Origin: Sulfuritalea sp.
GTDB taxonomy: Bacteria > Pseudomonadota > Gammaproteobacteria > Burkholderiales > Rhodocyclaceae
DNA length: 64,000 nt
Assembly (NCBI GenBank): GCA_023700805.1
Contig: JAMPYF010000001.1
Coordinates: 186,001 to 250,000, forward strand
Direction of reading: 5' to 3'
Shown here: in pieces, positions 51,105-59,397 of the stretch
How the letters are laid out: the number at the start of each line of letters is the position of its first letter
Position numbering within the stretch: the first letter of the stretch is position 1
Made by a program: the position numbers and the translations under genes
The notes under the pieces: model-generated
The model's database searches: none
Told to the model about the DNA's origin: nothing
The model's input: the letters and a program-made list of their open reading frames with translations, nothing else

Positions 51105-51345
51105 TGAAATATTCTGTTCAGCGCACTTGGTAATTTTCGAGCGCAGCGAGCCGGTCAATAGCCTCCCCGTGAGGGGGCGAGGTGGGAATTCGCGACGCAT
51201 GCGTCGCGCCGCCGCAGCCGGCTGGCTATGCAAAGCCAGCCGTGGGCCGCGCAGCGGATGGGAGGGGCGGGCCCACTTGCCAGCTTGAGGCCTGCCGAAG
51301 TTACGGAATTTCACGATGTGGGGTCGCCTATCGAAGCCATGAGCG
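51105..51345. repeat. intergenic repeat element, copy 2
   Basis: About 240 bp, homologous in order and sequence to 14968-15137: AACGTGAAATA, TTCGAGCGCAGCGAGCC, ATAGCCTCCCCGTGAGGGG, GGGAGGGGCGGGCC, ATTTCACG and ATGAGCGT. It is longer because of an insert with an 18-bp perfect palindrome CGCGACGCATGCGTCGCG (51191-51208) and a stem GGCTGGCT/AGCCAGCC (51220-51241). It interrupts the Hyf-like operon between hyfE and hyfF. Confidence 0.7.
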
Positions 51346-52014
51346 TCAGTTGTCTTTCAGCTGTTCCATGTTGCGGATGTCGAGGCTGTCGAACTGGTCG
51401 CGGATCTGGAAGAAGAACACGCCGAGGATGATCACGCCGACCAGCACGTCGAGCGCGATGCCGAGCTCGACCACCATCGGCATGCCGTAGGTGGCGCTGG
51501 TGGCGGCGAGGAACAGGCCGTTTTCCATCGACAGGAAACCGACCACCTGGGTGATGGCCTTCTGCCGCGTGATCATCATCAGGAAAGCCAGCATCACCAC
51601 CGCCAGCGCGATGCCCAGCGTGCCGCGCGTGATGGTGTGGGACAGCTCGGAGATCGGCAGCGCGACATTGAAGGCGACCATGACCAGCAGGATTCCCACC
51701 AGCATGGTGGTCGGGATGTTGATCAGCGCCTCGACCTCGTTCTTGACGTTGAGCTTGCGCACCAGCCGATGCAGAATCCAGGGCAGCAGCAGTACCTTGA
51801 GCAGCAAGGTCAGGCCAGCCGAGTAATACAGGTGCACCTGGCTGGTGGTCACCGCCGCCACCAGGGTCGCCAGGCACAGGGTCAGCCCCTGCAGGGCGAA
51901 CAGGTTGATCAGCGCCAGAATCCGCCGCTGCGCCAGCATGGCGAAGGCCAGCAGCAGGATCACCGCGGCGAAGAGATTGATGAGCTGCGCGGAGAACGGG
52001 ATCGTCGAGCTCAT
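51346..52014 (-). CDS. hyfE: Hyf-like membrane subunit HyfE
   Basis: 222 aa, several hydrophobic helices, beginning MSSTIPFSAQLINLFAAVILLLAFAMLAQRRILALI. NuoK-like features include QGLTLCLATLVAA and FLSMENGLFLAATSATYGMP. The ATG at 52014 overlaps the hyfC stop by 4 bp. HyfE-type subunits occur in hydrogenase-4 and Ehr complexes but not in complex I, which supports the assignment. Confidence 0.88.
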   Translation of the reverse strand: MSSTIPFSAQLINLFAAVILLLAFAMLAQRRILALINLFALQGLTLCLATLVAAVTTSQVHLYYSAGLTLLLKVLLLPWILHRLVRKLNVKNEVEALINIPTTMLVGILLVMVAFNVALPISELSHTITRGTLGIALAVVMLAFLMMITRQKAITQVVGFLSMENGLFLAATSATYGMPMVVELGIALDVLVGVIILGVFFFQIRDQFDSLDIRNMEQLKDN

Positions 52015-52967
52015 ACCCTGGCCTCCAGCAGCAGGCGCACCAGCAGTCCGAGCACTGCCAGCATGAAGGCGGTGCCGAGAAATTCGGGCGCGCGGAAAAT
52101 GCGCATCTTGGCGTTGATGGTCTCGATCACGGCCAGCAGGAAGCCGCCGATGCTCAGTTTGACCAGCAGCAGCGGTATCGCCGCGACCAGCGCCAGGAAG
52201 CTGTCGCCCGGCGCGATGCCCCAGGGAAAGAACAGCGCCAGGCCGAGGCAGGAGTAGGCGTAGAGCTTGAGGCTCGCCGCCCATTCGATCAAGGCCAGGT
52301 GGCGGCCCGAATATTCGAGGATCATCGCCTCGTGGATCATGGTCAGTTCGAGATGGGTGGCAGGATTGTCCACCGGCACGCGGGCGTTCTCGGCGAAGGA
52401 GACGAAGGTGAAGGCGATGCCGGCAAAGGCCAGGCTCGGGTAGATCACCAGATCGCGATGGGCAAGGGTCTCGACGATGGTGGCGACCGAGGTCGACTGG
52501 GCGATCATGGCCAGGGTGAAAATCACCATCAGCAGCGCCGGCTCGGCCAGGAATCCAATCAGCATTTCACGGCGGCCGCCGAGGCTGCCGAAGGAAGTGC
52601 CGACGTCCATCGCGGCGAGCGAAATGAAAATCCGCGCCAGACCGAACACGCCGACCAGGGCCAGGGCATCGGCGGCCGGCGCCAGCGGCAGGTCGGTGGA
52701 CAGCGTGGGAATGATGGCGCAGGCCAGCACCATGCAGCCGAAGACCACGAAGGGTGCGACGCGGAACAGGGACGAAGCGCCGTGCGCGAGCACCACATCC
52801 TTGTGGAACAGTTTCTGCAGCATGTAGTAGGGCTGCAGCAGCGGCGGCGCGCTGCGGCTTTGCAGCCAGGCGCGGCATTGCCCGACCCAGCCGGAGAGCA
52901 GCGGCGCCAGCGCCAGCGCCAGCAGGATCGCGAACGCCTGACCCAACAAGCCCGAGATGCTGATCAT
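52011..52967 (-). CDS. hyfC: Hyf-like NuoH-type membrane subunit HyfC
   Basis: 318-aa multi-spanning subunit of the NuoH/HycD/HyfC family, which anchors the peripheral arm. It shows QPYYMLQKLFHKD, FAENARVPVDNPATHLELTMIHEAMILEYSG (the conserved NuoH cytoplasmic loop) and IRIFRAPEF-like KMRIFRAPEFL. The start overlaps hyfB by 4 bp and the stop overlaps hyfE by 4 bp. Confidence 0.92.
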   Translation of the reverse strand: MISISGLLGQAFAILLALALAPLLSGWVGQCRAWLQSRSAPPLLQPYYMLQKLFHKDVVLAHGASSLFRVAPFVVFGCMVLACAIIPTLSTDLPLAPAADALALVGVFGLARIFISLAAMDVGTSFGSLGGRREMLIGFLAEPALLMVIFTLAMIAQSTSVATIVETLAHRDLVIYPSLAFAGIAFTFVSFAENARVPVDNPATHLELTMIHEAMILEYSGRHLALIEWAASLKLYAYSCLGLALFFPWGIAPGDSFLALVAAIPLLLVKLSIGGFLLAVIETINAKMRIFRAPEFLGTAFMLAVLGLLVRLLLEARV

Positions 52968-54997
52968 GGCCGCGCCACCAGAAGAAGTACCAGCAGCGTG
53001 ATGAAGCTGTACATCAAATAGACGGCGATGCGCCCGCCCTGCAGGGCGACGATCAGCGTCGACAGCCGGGCGGCCAGCCGGGCCAGCGGCAGGTAGAGCC
53101 AGTACCAGAAATGATCCTCGACCTTGACGCTGTAATGCGGCGCGGTGTCGCGCGCGGTCGGGAAATGCCGCAGCATGCGGAACATCGGCTCGAAGATGCG
53201 GCGGATCGGCTGGCTGAAGCCCTCGGCCGTGTCCTGCGCGCGCGGGCCCTGGAAGTAGTAGCCGCAGTCCCAGGCCGTGGTGCGGCGCACGCGGCCATGG
53301 TAGAGATAGCGCACCAGCCAGCGGCCCAGCAGCAGCGTGGAGGCGATGGTGACGAGGAAAATCATCGGCTCGTAGCTCGCGCGTTCGGGCGAGATCGGCG
53401 CCAGCATCCACCAGCCCTGCTCGTGCAGCTTGTCGGCCAGCCCGGTGCCGAGCAACTGGCGCGTTGCAGCATCGATGCGCAGGATCACCGTCGACGGCAG
53501 GATGCCGAGCAGCAGCGTGATCAGCGCCAGCCACGCCAGACCGAGCTTTTCCCAGTTGCCGGCGTCGTGGGCGTCCTTCAGGCCCGGCTCGCGCATCTGG
53601 CCGAGGAAGATGATGCCGTAGAACTTGACCATGGCGAAGCCGGCCAGCGCGGCGACGAGGACCACCAGCGCCGCCGCCACCGGCACCACCATGTTGAGCC
53701 AGGGATGCGGCAGGCCGGGCGAAAACAGGAAGCTTTGCAGCAGCAGCCACTCCGAAACGAAGCCCGACAGCGGCGGCAGCCCGGCGCTGGCGACCACGCC
53801 CGCCAAGGCCAGCCAGGCCACCCAGGGCATGCGATGGATCAGGCCGCCGAGCTTGCCCAGGCTGCGCTCCTTGGTCGCGTGCAGCACCGAGCCGGTGCAC
53901 AGGAACAGCAGGCTCTTGAAGGCGGAATGGGCCAGGCAGTGGTAGAGCACTGCCGTCATGGCCAGGGCCGCCAGGGCCTCCATGCGGTAGGCATGGAAAA
54001 TCAGGGTCAGGCCGATGCCGACGGCAATCAGGCCGATGTTCTCGATCGAGGAATAGGCCAGGAGCCGCTTCATGTCGCTTTGCACCGTGCTGTAGAGCAC
54101 GCCGAACAGCGCCGTGACCAGACCGACCGCCAGCGCCACCACGCCCCACCACCAGATCGTCGTATGCAGCAAGTCGAAGCTGACCCGCAGCAGGCCGTAG
54201 ATCGCGGTCTTCAGCATCACGCCGCTCATCATCGCCGAGACCGGCGAGGGCGCCGCCGGGTGCGCCTCGGGCAGCCAGACGTGGAGCGGCACCAGCCCGG
54301 CCTTGGCGCCGAAGCCGGCCAGCGCCAGGAGGAAGGCCGCCGAGGCCCAGAACGGCGACAGCTCCTGCGCGCGCATGCCGGCGAAGCTGTAGTCGCCGGC
54401 GCCGCCGGTCATGACGCCGAAGCAGAGCAGGATGGATATGGCGCCGATATGGGCGATCAGCAGATAGAGGAAGCCGGCGCGGCGTATCTCGGCGTGCTGA
54501 TGGTTGGTGGTGACCAGGAAGAAGGACGAGAGCGCCATGCTCTCCCAGGCCACCATGAAGGCATAGGCGTCGTCGGCCAGCAGCACCAGCAGCATGCTGG
54601 CGAGGAAGACGTGGTATTCGAGACAGAGCACGCCGGGTGCGGTGCCCTCACCCTCTCGGAAGTAGCCGGCGGCGAAGATCGAGATGCCGACCGAGGCGAA
54701 ACCCAGCAACAGGGCGAATACGGCGGACAGATTGTCCAGGCGCAGGTGGAAAGGCAGGTCCGGCAGGCCGATGGCCAGCACCGCGGTCTGTGCCGGGCCG
54801 CCCAGCGCCGCCAGAGCCGCCAATCCCACCAGCATGGCGATGAGCGCGCCGAGCGGAAACAGGATCTTGCTGATGACGTAGGTGTTGCGCGGCGCCGCCA
54901 GCCCGAGCAGCCCGACAGCCAGCCAGGCGCAGGCGGCGATCAGCAGGGCGTCGATGGACAGCGGCGTGGGCATGGCTGGCAAGGCAAGCAAAGGCAT
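52964..54997 (-). CDS. hyfB: Hyf-like antiporter-type membrane subunit HyfB
   Basis: 677 aa (a second ATG lies at 54973), NuoL-like. Signature segments are VAWESMALSSFFLVTTNHQ, KAGLVPLHVWLPEAHPAAPSPVSAMMSGVMLK and RLLAYSSIENIGLI. The C-terminal cytoplasmic part GRVRRTTAWDCGYYFQGPRAQ is typical of HyfB/HycC. It is the first gene of the operon hyfB-hyfC-hyfE-hyfF-large subunit-small subunit. Confidence 0.92.
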   Translation of the reverse strand: MPLLALPAMPTPLSIDALLIAACAWLAVGLLGLAAPRNTYVISKILFPLGALIAMLVGLAALAALGGPAQTAVLAIGLPDLPFHLRLDNLSAVFALLLGFASVGISIFAAGYFREGEGTAPGVLCLEYHVFLASMLLVLLADDAYAFMVAWESMALSSFFLVTTNHQHAEIRRAGFLYLLIAHIGAISILLCFGVMTGGAGDYSFAGMRAQELSPFWASAAFLLALAGFGAKAGLVPLHVWLPEAHPAAPSPVSAMMSGVMLKTAIYGLLRVSFDLLHTTIWWWGVVALAVGLVTALFGVLYSTVQSDMKRLLAYSSIENIGLIAVGIGLTLIFHAYRMEALAALAMTAVLYHCLAHSAFKSLLFLCTGSVLHATKERSLGKLGGLIHRMPWVAWLALAGVVASAGLPPLSGFVSEWLLLQSFLFSPGLPHPWLNMVVPVAAALVVLVAALAGFAMVKFYGIIFLGQMREPGLKDAHDAGNWEKLGLAWLALITLLLGILPSTVILRIDAATRQLLGTGLADKLHEQGWWMLAPISPERASYEPMIFLVTIASTLLLGRWLVRYLYHGRVRRTTAWDCGYYFQGPRAQDTAEGFSQPIRRIFEPMFRMLRHFPTARDTAPHYSVKVEDHFWYWLYLPLARLAARLSTLIVALQGGRIAVYLMYSFITLLVLLLVARP

Positions 54998-55016
54998 ATT
55001 TTAGCAGCGGCGACAT

Positions 55017-55060
55017 CGTCGGCGCTTGCCGGCCCGCAGAGCGGACGCCCCGGCAGCCCG
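55017..55060. repeat. short intergenic repeat GTCGGCGCTTGCCGGCCCGC, copy 1
   Basis: About 40 bp shared with 59211-59255, including GTCGGCGCTTGCCGGCCCGC and a later CCCCGGCAG. TGCCGG and CCGGCA can pair as a hairpin. It lies between hyfB and the SulP gene. Confidence 0.55.
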
Positions 55061-55097
55061 GGTCCGTGACGGCGGCGACGCCGATATAATACCTTCG

Positions 55098-57227
55098 TCA
55101 TTTTCTCAGGAGCGTCGAGGCGTGCTCCCGGCCGGCCGCCGACGCCGCCGCGTAGGCCGCCTCGATGGCCAGGTCGGCGGTGGCGAAGATGTTTTCCCGG
55201 CCGATGTAGTCGAACAGGTGCGTGGCGTGCATGACGTCGATCACCTGCTTCTTGAGGCCGGAGAACAGCACCGTGATGCCGCTGGCGCGCAGGCGCTCGA
55301 CCAGGTGGCGCACCACCTCCTCGCCCGAGGCGTCGAGTTCGTTGATGCCGTCGCCGACCACCAGCAGGTAGGCCACCTGCGGGTTGCTGGCGACGGCTTC
55401 GAGCAGGGCGTCCTCGAAGTAGGAGACATTGGCGAAGTAGAGGCGGCCGTCGAAGCGCACGGCGACCACGACGCGCGATTCGGGCAGCTTGTTTACCTTC
55501 ACGTCGCGCAGCGTGCCGTCGTGGTAACGGCCGAGGATGGCGACGCGCGGCGTCATGGTACGGTAGAGGTAGAGCAGGATGGCCAGCCCGGCGCCGAGCA
55601 TGATGCCCTTGTCGAGATGGGGCGCCGCCGCCAGGGTGGCGACGAAGGTGACCACCGAGGCGATGCCGTCGTGCCGGTTGGCCTGCCAGGCATGCTTGAT
55701 GGCGTCGAAGTTGATCAGGCCGATCACCGCCATGATGATGACGGCGGCAAGTACCGCCTGCGGCAGGTGGTAGAGCAGCGGCGTCAGGAACAGCAGGGTC
55801 AGCAGCACGAAGGCCCCGGTGATGACCGAGGACATGCCGGACTTGGCCCCGGCGTTGATATTCACCGCGGAGCGCGAGAAGGAGCCGGAGACCGGGAATG
55901 ACTGGGTCAGGCTGCCGACGATATTGGCCAGACCCTGGCCGATCAGTTCCTGGTTGGGGTCGATCTTCTGCCGGGTCTTGGCGGCGATGGCCTTGGCGAT
56001 GGAGATCGCCTCCATGAAGCCGACCAGCGAAATCACGATGGCCGCCGAGAGCAGGCTGGCAAAGGCTTCCCAGGAAAACTTCGGCAGGCTGAGGGAAGGC
56101 AGTCCCTCGGGAATCCGGCCGACCACCTGGCCGCCGCCGGTCAGCCGGATCTCGCCCGCGGCCCCATGGACGGTGCGCGTGATGCGCCAGCGATGGCCTT
56201 CGGTCTGCAGCCCCGCCGGCACCTTGCCCTGGGCGAAGTAGGTCGCCGGCTTGCCGTCGCTGCCGGGCACCTGCTCCAGCACCGTGGCGCGTATGGCGCG
56301 GCTGCGACGGCGATTTTCGTCCTCGCGATCCTTGAGCTGCAGCTTGAGCAGTTCGATCTCGTAGCGCAGGCGGGCCACATCGTGAGCCGATTCGCTGCCG
56401 GCCTTCTGCAGCTTCTTGAGTTCGGCGTTGGCGGCGGCAAGCTGGTCGTTGATCTCCCTGATGCGCGCCTCGGTGCGCACGAATTCGCCGAGCAGCGTCT
56501 GCGCCTCGGGCTCGGCGATCTGCTCGATGGTCGCGCTGGCGCTGCGCTCGAAGCCGATCTGCCACGAGACCACGGTGGTCAAGGCGACCGCGATCAGCAC
56601 GCCGGGCAGTTTGGGCGCGTGTCTGCGGATCGCCCACATGATGGCGATCGCCGCGGCGCCCATGGCCAGGGTCGGCAGGTGCGTGTCGCCGGCCAGTTGC
56701 ACGACACCCCAGATGTCGCTGATGAAGGACTCGGAACGCCCCATCGGCACGCCTATCAGCTTGTTCACCTGGGACAGGCCGATGATGATCGCCGCCGCAT
56801 TGGTGAAGCCGACGATGACCGGATGCGAAAGGAAATTCACCACCACGCCGAGCTTGAACACGCCCAGCGCGAACTGGAAGATGCCGACCAGCAGGGCCAG
56901 CATGATCGCCAGCGCGATGAAGGCTTCCGAGCCTGGCGCCGCCAGCGGCGCCAGCGAGGACGCGGTGAGCAGGGAGGCGACCGCCACCGGCCCGGTGCCG
57001 AGCTGGCGCGACGAGCCCCACAGCGCCGCCACCATCACCGGCAGGAAGGCCGCATAGAGTCCGTAATAGGGCGGCAGACCGGCGAGCTGGGCGTATGCCA
57101 TCGACTGCGGCACCAGCACCAGCGCCACGGTGAGGCCGGCGATGAAGTCGGCGCGCAGCGTCGACCCGGAGTAGGGAAACCAGCTCAGGAAGGGCAGGAA
57201 GCGTTGCAGCAGCGGCGGAAAGCTCAT
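55098..57227 (-). CDS. SulP-family anion transporter with soluble insertion and STAS domain
   Basis: 709-aa SulP/SLC26-type transporter (sulfate, bicarbonate or other anions). The membrane part begins FIAGLTVALVLVPQSMAYAQLAGLPPYYGLYAAF. Around residues 225-375 an insertion of about 140 residues, with a charged coiled coil (IREINDQLAAANAELKKLQ ... RLRYEIELLKLQLKDRED), interrupts the membrane domain before VVGRIPEGLPSL. A C-terminal STAS domain spans about residues 590-700 (FDGRLYFANVSYFEDALL ... VGDGINELDASGEEVV). The substrate is unknown. Confidence 0.9.
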   Translation of the reverse strand: MSFPPLLQRFLPFLSWFPYSGSTLRADFIAGLTVALVLVPQSMAYAQLAGLPPYYGLYAAFLPVMVAALWGSSRQLGTGPVAVASLLTASSLAPLAAPGSEAFIALAIMLALLVGIFQFALGVFKLGVVVNFLSHPVIVGFTNAAAIIIGLSQVNKLIGVPMGRSESFISDIWGVVQLAGDTHLPTLAMGAAAIAIMWAIRRHAPKLPGVLIAVALTTVVSWQIGFERSASATIEQIAEPEAQTLLGEFVRTEARIREINDQLAAANAELKKLQKAGSESAHDVARLRYEIELLKLQLKDREDENRRRSRAIRATVLEQVPGSDGKPATYFAQGKVPAGLQTEGHRWRITRTVHGAAGEIRLTGGGQVVGRIPEGLPSLSLPKFSWEAFASLLSAAIVISLVGFMEAISIAKAIAAKTRQKIDPNQELIGQGLANIVGSLTQSFPVSGSFSRSAVNINAGAKSGMSSVITGAFVLLTLLFLTPLLYHLPQAVLAAVIIMAVIGLINFDAIKHAWQANRHDGIASVVTFVATLAAAPHLDKGIMLGAGLAILLYLYRTMTPRVAILGRYHDGTLRDVKVNKLPESRVVVAVRFDGRLYFANVSYFEDALLEAVASNPQVAYLLVVGDGINELDASGEEVVRHLVERLRASGITVLFSGLKKQVIDVMHATHLFDYIGRENIFATADLAIEAAYAAASAAGREHASTLLRK

Positions 57228-57349
57228 ATCCCGGGTAGATGCATGCGTCCGGGAGTGCAGCCCACACCCGTTCTTGACGCTGTCTTGACGAAGAGCCGGA
57301 TATTAGCAGCGCCTATTACACCGAGGCCAACAAGGTTTTTATTCCGCAA
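57228..57349. promoter_or_regulatory. direct-repeat promoter-like element, copy 1
   Basis: CTTGACG-N4-CTTGACG (57273-57290, 11-bp period), then after 10 bp TATTAG (57301-57306) and CCTATTACACC. The same order and spacing occur at 59272. The site is upstream of SulP but points away from it, antisense to the P-loop gene. It could be a regulator-binding site that acts in either orientation, or drive an antisense transcript. Confidence 0.5.
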
Positions 57350-59098
57350 TCAGGAGAGCGTATTCCGCCGTGTCGCCAGCGCCAACTCCTGGCCGGGCGC
57401 CACCAACCCAGGCGCGATCGCGCCCAGCGCGGCGGCAGCTTGGTCATCCTCCAATGCCCGGGCCAGCAGCGCCGCGTCCTGCACCTCGAAACTGCCCCGG
57501 CGCGCGCGCAGGTAGGCACGGCCGCTGTCGCGATCGACGAATTCCACAGTCGCCATGCGCCGCACGCATTCCCTGAGGAAGCCTGAATTCGCGGCGACCG
57601 TCAGATCGGACGACGCCGGGTAGAGCTCGGCCGGCGCGCCGGCATGGATGTCGACCTTCTGGTAGCGCTCGATGTCGATGAAGGCGGCCGGGTCGTAGAT
57701 CACCATCCGGTCGCGGTCGCCGCTGGCGATGGTCTTGGGAAAGCTGCCGCGCGCCACGCGGTTGTCGAGGAAGACGTAGCGGTACTCGGGGCGTGGGCTG
57801 GCCAGCCACTTGAACAGGATCTTCGGCATGCCGCGGTAGGCCTCCACGCCGTGCGCCAGGTAATCCTCGACGGCCTTGTAGCGGCCGCGCTCCAGCGCCC
57901 GCTGCCAGCCGCGCAGCACGGTGGTCTCGGGAGGCGTGACGATGAAGTACATGTACATGGTGTGCACGTAGCGCGCATAGGTGTCGTGCAGCACGCGCGC
58001 CACCTTCTCGGCGGTGAAGCTGTCGAAGCGGAAGCGGTCGACCAGCAGGTGCGGGATGGCGTGTTCGCGGTTGGCCTTGTCGCGGATGTAGCGGTCGAGC
58101 TTGCCGTCGATCACCATCAGCTCGCGGCTGGTCAGGTGGCCGGCATATTTGCGCGCCGGCCCGAGCGACTCGTAGTCGAGCAGCTGGCGCCGCCAGACAT
58201 CCGGGCTGATCGTCGCATAGCCGTCGGCGGCGATGCCCTGCGCGCGCAGCATCTGCTTGAGCATGGGCCGCAGCGAGCTCTTGCCGGCGGCGGAAGCGCC
58301 TTTCAGGCTGATCAGCACCGGCGCCGCCTGGGTGGCGACGCGAACGTAGCCTTCCGCGTCGATCGCGGCGGCGACGCAGGGCGCGATCAAAGCCCCGATC
58401 AGCTGGCTGCCCTGGCTGTTGCAGACGTGGCGCGTGACCAGCTTCGCCAGCAGTTCCCGGTCCGCACCGAGCCGGCCGCGCTTGCCGGCGATCGCACCGA
58501 GCACCCGGTAGAGGCTCTTGTACACCGCGCGCCGCAGCGGATCCTCGGTGCCCAGCCCCAGGGTCTTGTAGCCGGCGACGATGCGGTACTCGCGCTCGGC
58601 GGCCGGCTCGGACGGCGCGCCCGGGCGCTGCTCCCGCCGCCAGCGGCCGAACCAGCCGCGCGCGGCCGGCGGCGGCGGCGGCGGGAACAGCGTTTCGGCA
58701 AGGATCTGGCTTACCAGCGTTGCGGCATGCCGGCTCAGTTCGGCGTAGGCCCGCTCGATTTCGCCCATGTGCGGGAGCACGTAGGCGTCGCGAATCCGCG
58801 TCGCGATGCGGCGGAAATTGCGCCCGAAATCCTCTTCCTCCTCGCCCTCGGCCACCGCAATGTCGGCCGTGACGCGGATGATGATTTCATGGAGCGCCAG
58901 CCTTTGCGGGCGGAACACCGTGAGTTCCTCGTGCGGCAGCCCGGTCAGCGCGGCGAGTTCATCGATCTCGGCGCAGCCGGTGAACACGCACTCGGGCCGC
59001 AAGATGGTTTCGAGCGCGCGAAACTGTGCGGGTATGCCCACGCCGACGCCCGGATTCCAGGCCGAGCCTTCGACGGCCGAGGCGCTCTTGCCGCCCAT
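57350..59098 (-). CDS. P-loop NTPase/kinase-like protein of unknown function
   Basis: 582 aa from ATG 59098, chosen for the GGGAGGG ribosome-binding site 6 bases upstream. The N-terminal half is helical and has a Pro-rich run (LFPPPPPPAARGW). From residue 267 it has a Walker A motif GASAAGKSS, then DYESLGPARKYAGHL and a C-terminal part with HLLVDRFRFDSF and MYMYFIVTPPETT. The arrangement recalls zeta-toxin or AAA_33-type kinases, but I cannot assign a function. The last codons (ELALATRRNTLS) coincide with a dispersed-repeat copy. Confidence 0.78.
   Translation of the reverse strand: MGGKSASAVEGSAWNPGVGVGIPAQFRALETILRPECVFTGCAEIDELAALTGLPHEELTVFRPQRLALHEIIIRVTADIAVAEGEEEEDFGRNFRRIATRIRDAYVLPHMGEIERAYAELSRHAATLVSQILAETLFPPPPPPAARGWFGRWRREQRPGAPSEPAAEREYRIVAGYKTLGLGTEDPLRRAVYKSLYRVLGAIAGKRGRLGADRELLAKLVTRHVCNSQGSQLIGALIAPCVAAAIDAEGYVRVATQAAPVLISLKGASAAGKSSLRPMLKQMLRAQGIAADGYATISPDVWRRQLLDYESLGPARKYAGHLTSRELMVIDGKLDRYIRDKANREHAIPHLLVDRFRFDSFTAEKVARVLHDTYARYVHTMYMYFIVTPPETTVLRGWQRALERGRYKAVEDYLAHGVEAYRGMPKILFKWLASPRPEYRYVFLDNRVARGSFPKTIASGDRDRMVIYDPAAFIDIERYQKVDIHAGAPAELYPASSDLTVAANSGFLRECVRRMATVEFVDRDSGRAYLRARRGSFEVQDAALLARALEDDQAAAALGAIAPGLVAPGQELALATRRNTLS
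57372..57392 (+). repeat. dispersed 21-bp repeat, copy 7
   Basis: 19 of 21 positions, within the final codons of the P-loop gene; the minus strand reads QELALAT just before the stop. Confidence 0.75.
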
Positions 59099-59210
59099 CA
59101 GCACCCTCCCGGCGCAAAGAAAATCGCTCGTCGCATGTCCTGTCCCCGTTCGGCGCCCAGCATAGCGCATAGCCCATTCGCTCCTAGCCGCTCAAAGCCC
59201 GTCCCGGCAG

Positions 59211-59255
59211 TCGGCGCTTGCCGGCCCGCGAAGCGAAATCCCCGGCAGACAGAGT
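59211..59255. repeat. short intergenic repeat GTCGGCGCTTGCCGGCCCGC, copy 2
   Basis: Second copy of the 55017-55060 unit, in the 299-bp gap between the P-loop gene and the small membrane-protein gene. Same hairpin-forming TGCCGG...CCGGCA pattern. Apart from this and the promoter-like element, nothing else was seen in this gap. Confidence 0.55.
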
Positions 59256-59271
59256 CCAGCACGGCGCCTTC

Positions 59272-59320
59272 CTTGACGCTCTCTTCACGGTGTCCGTGAT
59301 ATTAGCAATCCTTAATACAC
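59272..59320 (+). promoter_or_regulatory. direct-repeat promoter-like element, copy 2
   Basis: CTTGACG-N4-CTTCACG (59272-59289, 11-bp period), 10 bp, TATTAG (59300-59305, within GATATTAGC), then CCTTAATACACC. It is correctly oriented for the downstream gene at 59398, with an untranslated leader of about 85 bases. Direct repeats at 11-bp spacing just upstream of a -10-like box are typical of OmpR/PhoB-family activated promoters; the OmpR-type regulator at 61751 is the obvious candidate. Confidence 0.55.
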
Positions 59321-59397
59321 CCTGAGATCGGAAGGACTTCTACAGGTCCGGGGCATAGCTGCATCGCAGCATCGGCCTTTTGCTTTGAGGGGAAATC

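Noticed and set aside
55082..55092. TATAAT at 55083 considered as a plus-strand promoter
   Set aside because: No plus-strand gene follows; a minus-strand TATTAT for hyfB is possible but no good -35 is seen.
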